Shown here: positions 63,503-64,000 of the stretch, piece by piece
How the letters are laid out: every line of letters starts with the position of its first letter
Numbering within the stretch: the first letter of the stretch is position 1
Assembly (NCBI RefSeq): GCF_008642375.1
Contig: NZ_CP029194.1
Coordinates: forward strand, 3,410,001-3,474,000
Direction of reading: 5' to 3'
Length of the DNA: 64,000 nt
Source of the DNA: Streptomyces venezuelae
GTDB taxonomy: Bacteria; Actinomycetota; Actinomycetes; Streptomycetales; Streptomycetaceae
The notes under the pieces: generated by a model
Seen by the model: only the letters and a program-made list of their open reading frames with translations
What the model was told of the DNA's origin: nothing
Database searches by the model: none
Made by a program: the position numbers and the translations under genes

Positions 63503-64000
63503 ATGACCTTCGTACAGATAATCGACTGCAAGACGAGTCGGGTGGACGATCTGAACCGGCTCATGGACCAGTGGGTCGAGCAGACCGAGGGCAAACGGAC
63601 GGCGACCCACAGCATCGTCGGCAAGGATCGTTCCGACGGCTCCCACATCGTGGAGATCGTCGAGTTCCCCTCGTACGACGTGGCCATGCGCAACTCGCAG
63701 CTTCCCGAGACCGACCGGATCTTCCGGGAGATGGTCGCGCTCTGTGACGAGATGCCGACCTTCACCGACCTGGACGTGGTCAGGGACGAGGCGCTCTACA
63801 AGAACAACGCCCGGCGGCTCATGGAACAGCTCGCCCAGGAGCAGGAGCTCGCACTGCTCGACGAGGTGCTGGCCGAGGGCTACCACGACCACGATCCGAC
63901 CAACGAGCAGGACGTCATCGGCATGGACGCCGTCCGGCGCGAGGTGGAGATGTGGCGGGGCGGCTTCGACTTCGCTTTCACCGTCGACGACCAGATCGCC
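63503..64000 (+). CDS. SnoaL-like protein with N-terminal ABM-type domain (3' truncated by window)
   Basis: At least 166 residues; the frame is open at the window edge. GGGAGG lies 6 nt before the ATG. The first ~95 residues (MTFVQIIDCKTSRVDDLNRL, ATHSIVGKDRSDGSHIVEIVEF) resemble a small alpha/beta monooxygenase-like or stress-response domain. Then DEVLAEGYHDHDPTNEQDVIG and GMDAVRREVEMWRGGFDFAFTVDDQIA is a SnoaL-type ester-cyclase beginning. It diverges from the STAND NTPase gene across a 46-bp gap. Confidence 0.8.
   Translation, partial: MTFVQIIDCKTSRVDDLNRLMDQWVEQTEGKRTATHSIVGKDRSDGSHIVEIVEFPSYDVAMRNSQLPETDRIFREMVALCDEMPTFTDLDVVRDEALYKNNARRLMEQLAQEQELALLDEVLAEGYHDHDPTNEQDVIGMDAVRREVEMWRGGFDFAFTVDDQIA

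Overview
The window is about 72% G+C, codes with strong third-position G/C bias, and carries bldM, whiD, PspC proteins, WhiB-type and Ser/Thr-kinase genes. It is chromosomal core DNA of a Streptomyces species. Gene order agrees with the conserved actinobacterial neighbourhoods sucC-sucD / M23 peptidase / pcrA / chorismate mutase and guaA / GMC oxidase / guaB3 / guaB / SigD-like sigma / WhiB, which also occur in Mycobacterium. I see no rRNA, tRNA, CRISPR, insertion sequence or prophage.

Layout. 1-3.2 kb: 3' part of a sigma-factor-like gene, then sucD and sucC (leftward). 3.6-12.1 kb: a five-gene cluster in two diverging arms. The leftward arm is MoxR-type AAA ATPase > DUF5682 > vWA, translationally coupled by ATGA overlaps. 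The rightward arm is SWIM zinc-finger protein > DUF5691. A small lipoprotein gene lies between them. Both arms start at a sequence resembling the RecA-independent DNA-damage (PafBC-type) promoter, and pcrA at 18.1 kb has a third one. This is the most notable system in the window. 12.2-20.1 kb: icmB-like B12-binding subunit, lipase, M23 peptidase, pcrA, a small membrane protein and a NlpC/P60 hydrolase. 20.1-25.6 kb: a PspC-fused two-component system diverging from a second PspC protein, then DoxX and other membrane proteins. 25.8-33 kb: class II aldolase, guaA, an apparent Phe/Tyr-type attenuator leader before chorismate mutase, a GMC oxidoreductase with a ferredoxin-like Cys cluster, and a succinate-semialdehyde-type dehydrogenase. 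33.1-40.9 kb: a row of three membrane Ser/Thr-kinase-like proteins, the middle one a pseudokinase with a very large insertion. 41-44.9 kb: glpD, a nucleotide-sugar dehydrogenase homologue lacking the catalytic Cys, and a membrane protein. 44.9-50.1 kb: guaB3, guaB, an ECF sigma (ShbA/SigD type), bldM with a consensus sigma-BldN promoter, and whiD. 50.1-52.6 kb: LysR regulator, MOSC protein preceded by five 13-bp tandem repeats, and an SDR. 52.6-60 kb: a carbohydrate locus (DUF2264, a DeoR-HTH/LacI-body regulator, an ABC importer without its own ATPase, and a 2-hydroxyacid dehydrogenase) with shared operator-like sites. 60-64 kb: a 1171-residue STAND-type NTPase and, diverging from it, the start of a SnoaL-like protein.

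Starts were chosen from Shine-Dalgarno position, family N-termini and coupling. Functions rest on motif reading only, since no database search was possible. Promoter, operator and terminator calls come from inspection of consensus matches and inverted repeats.
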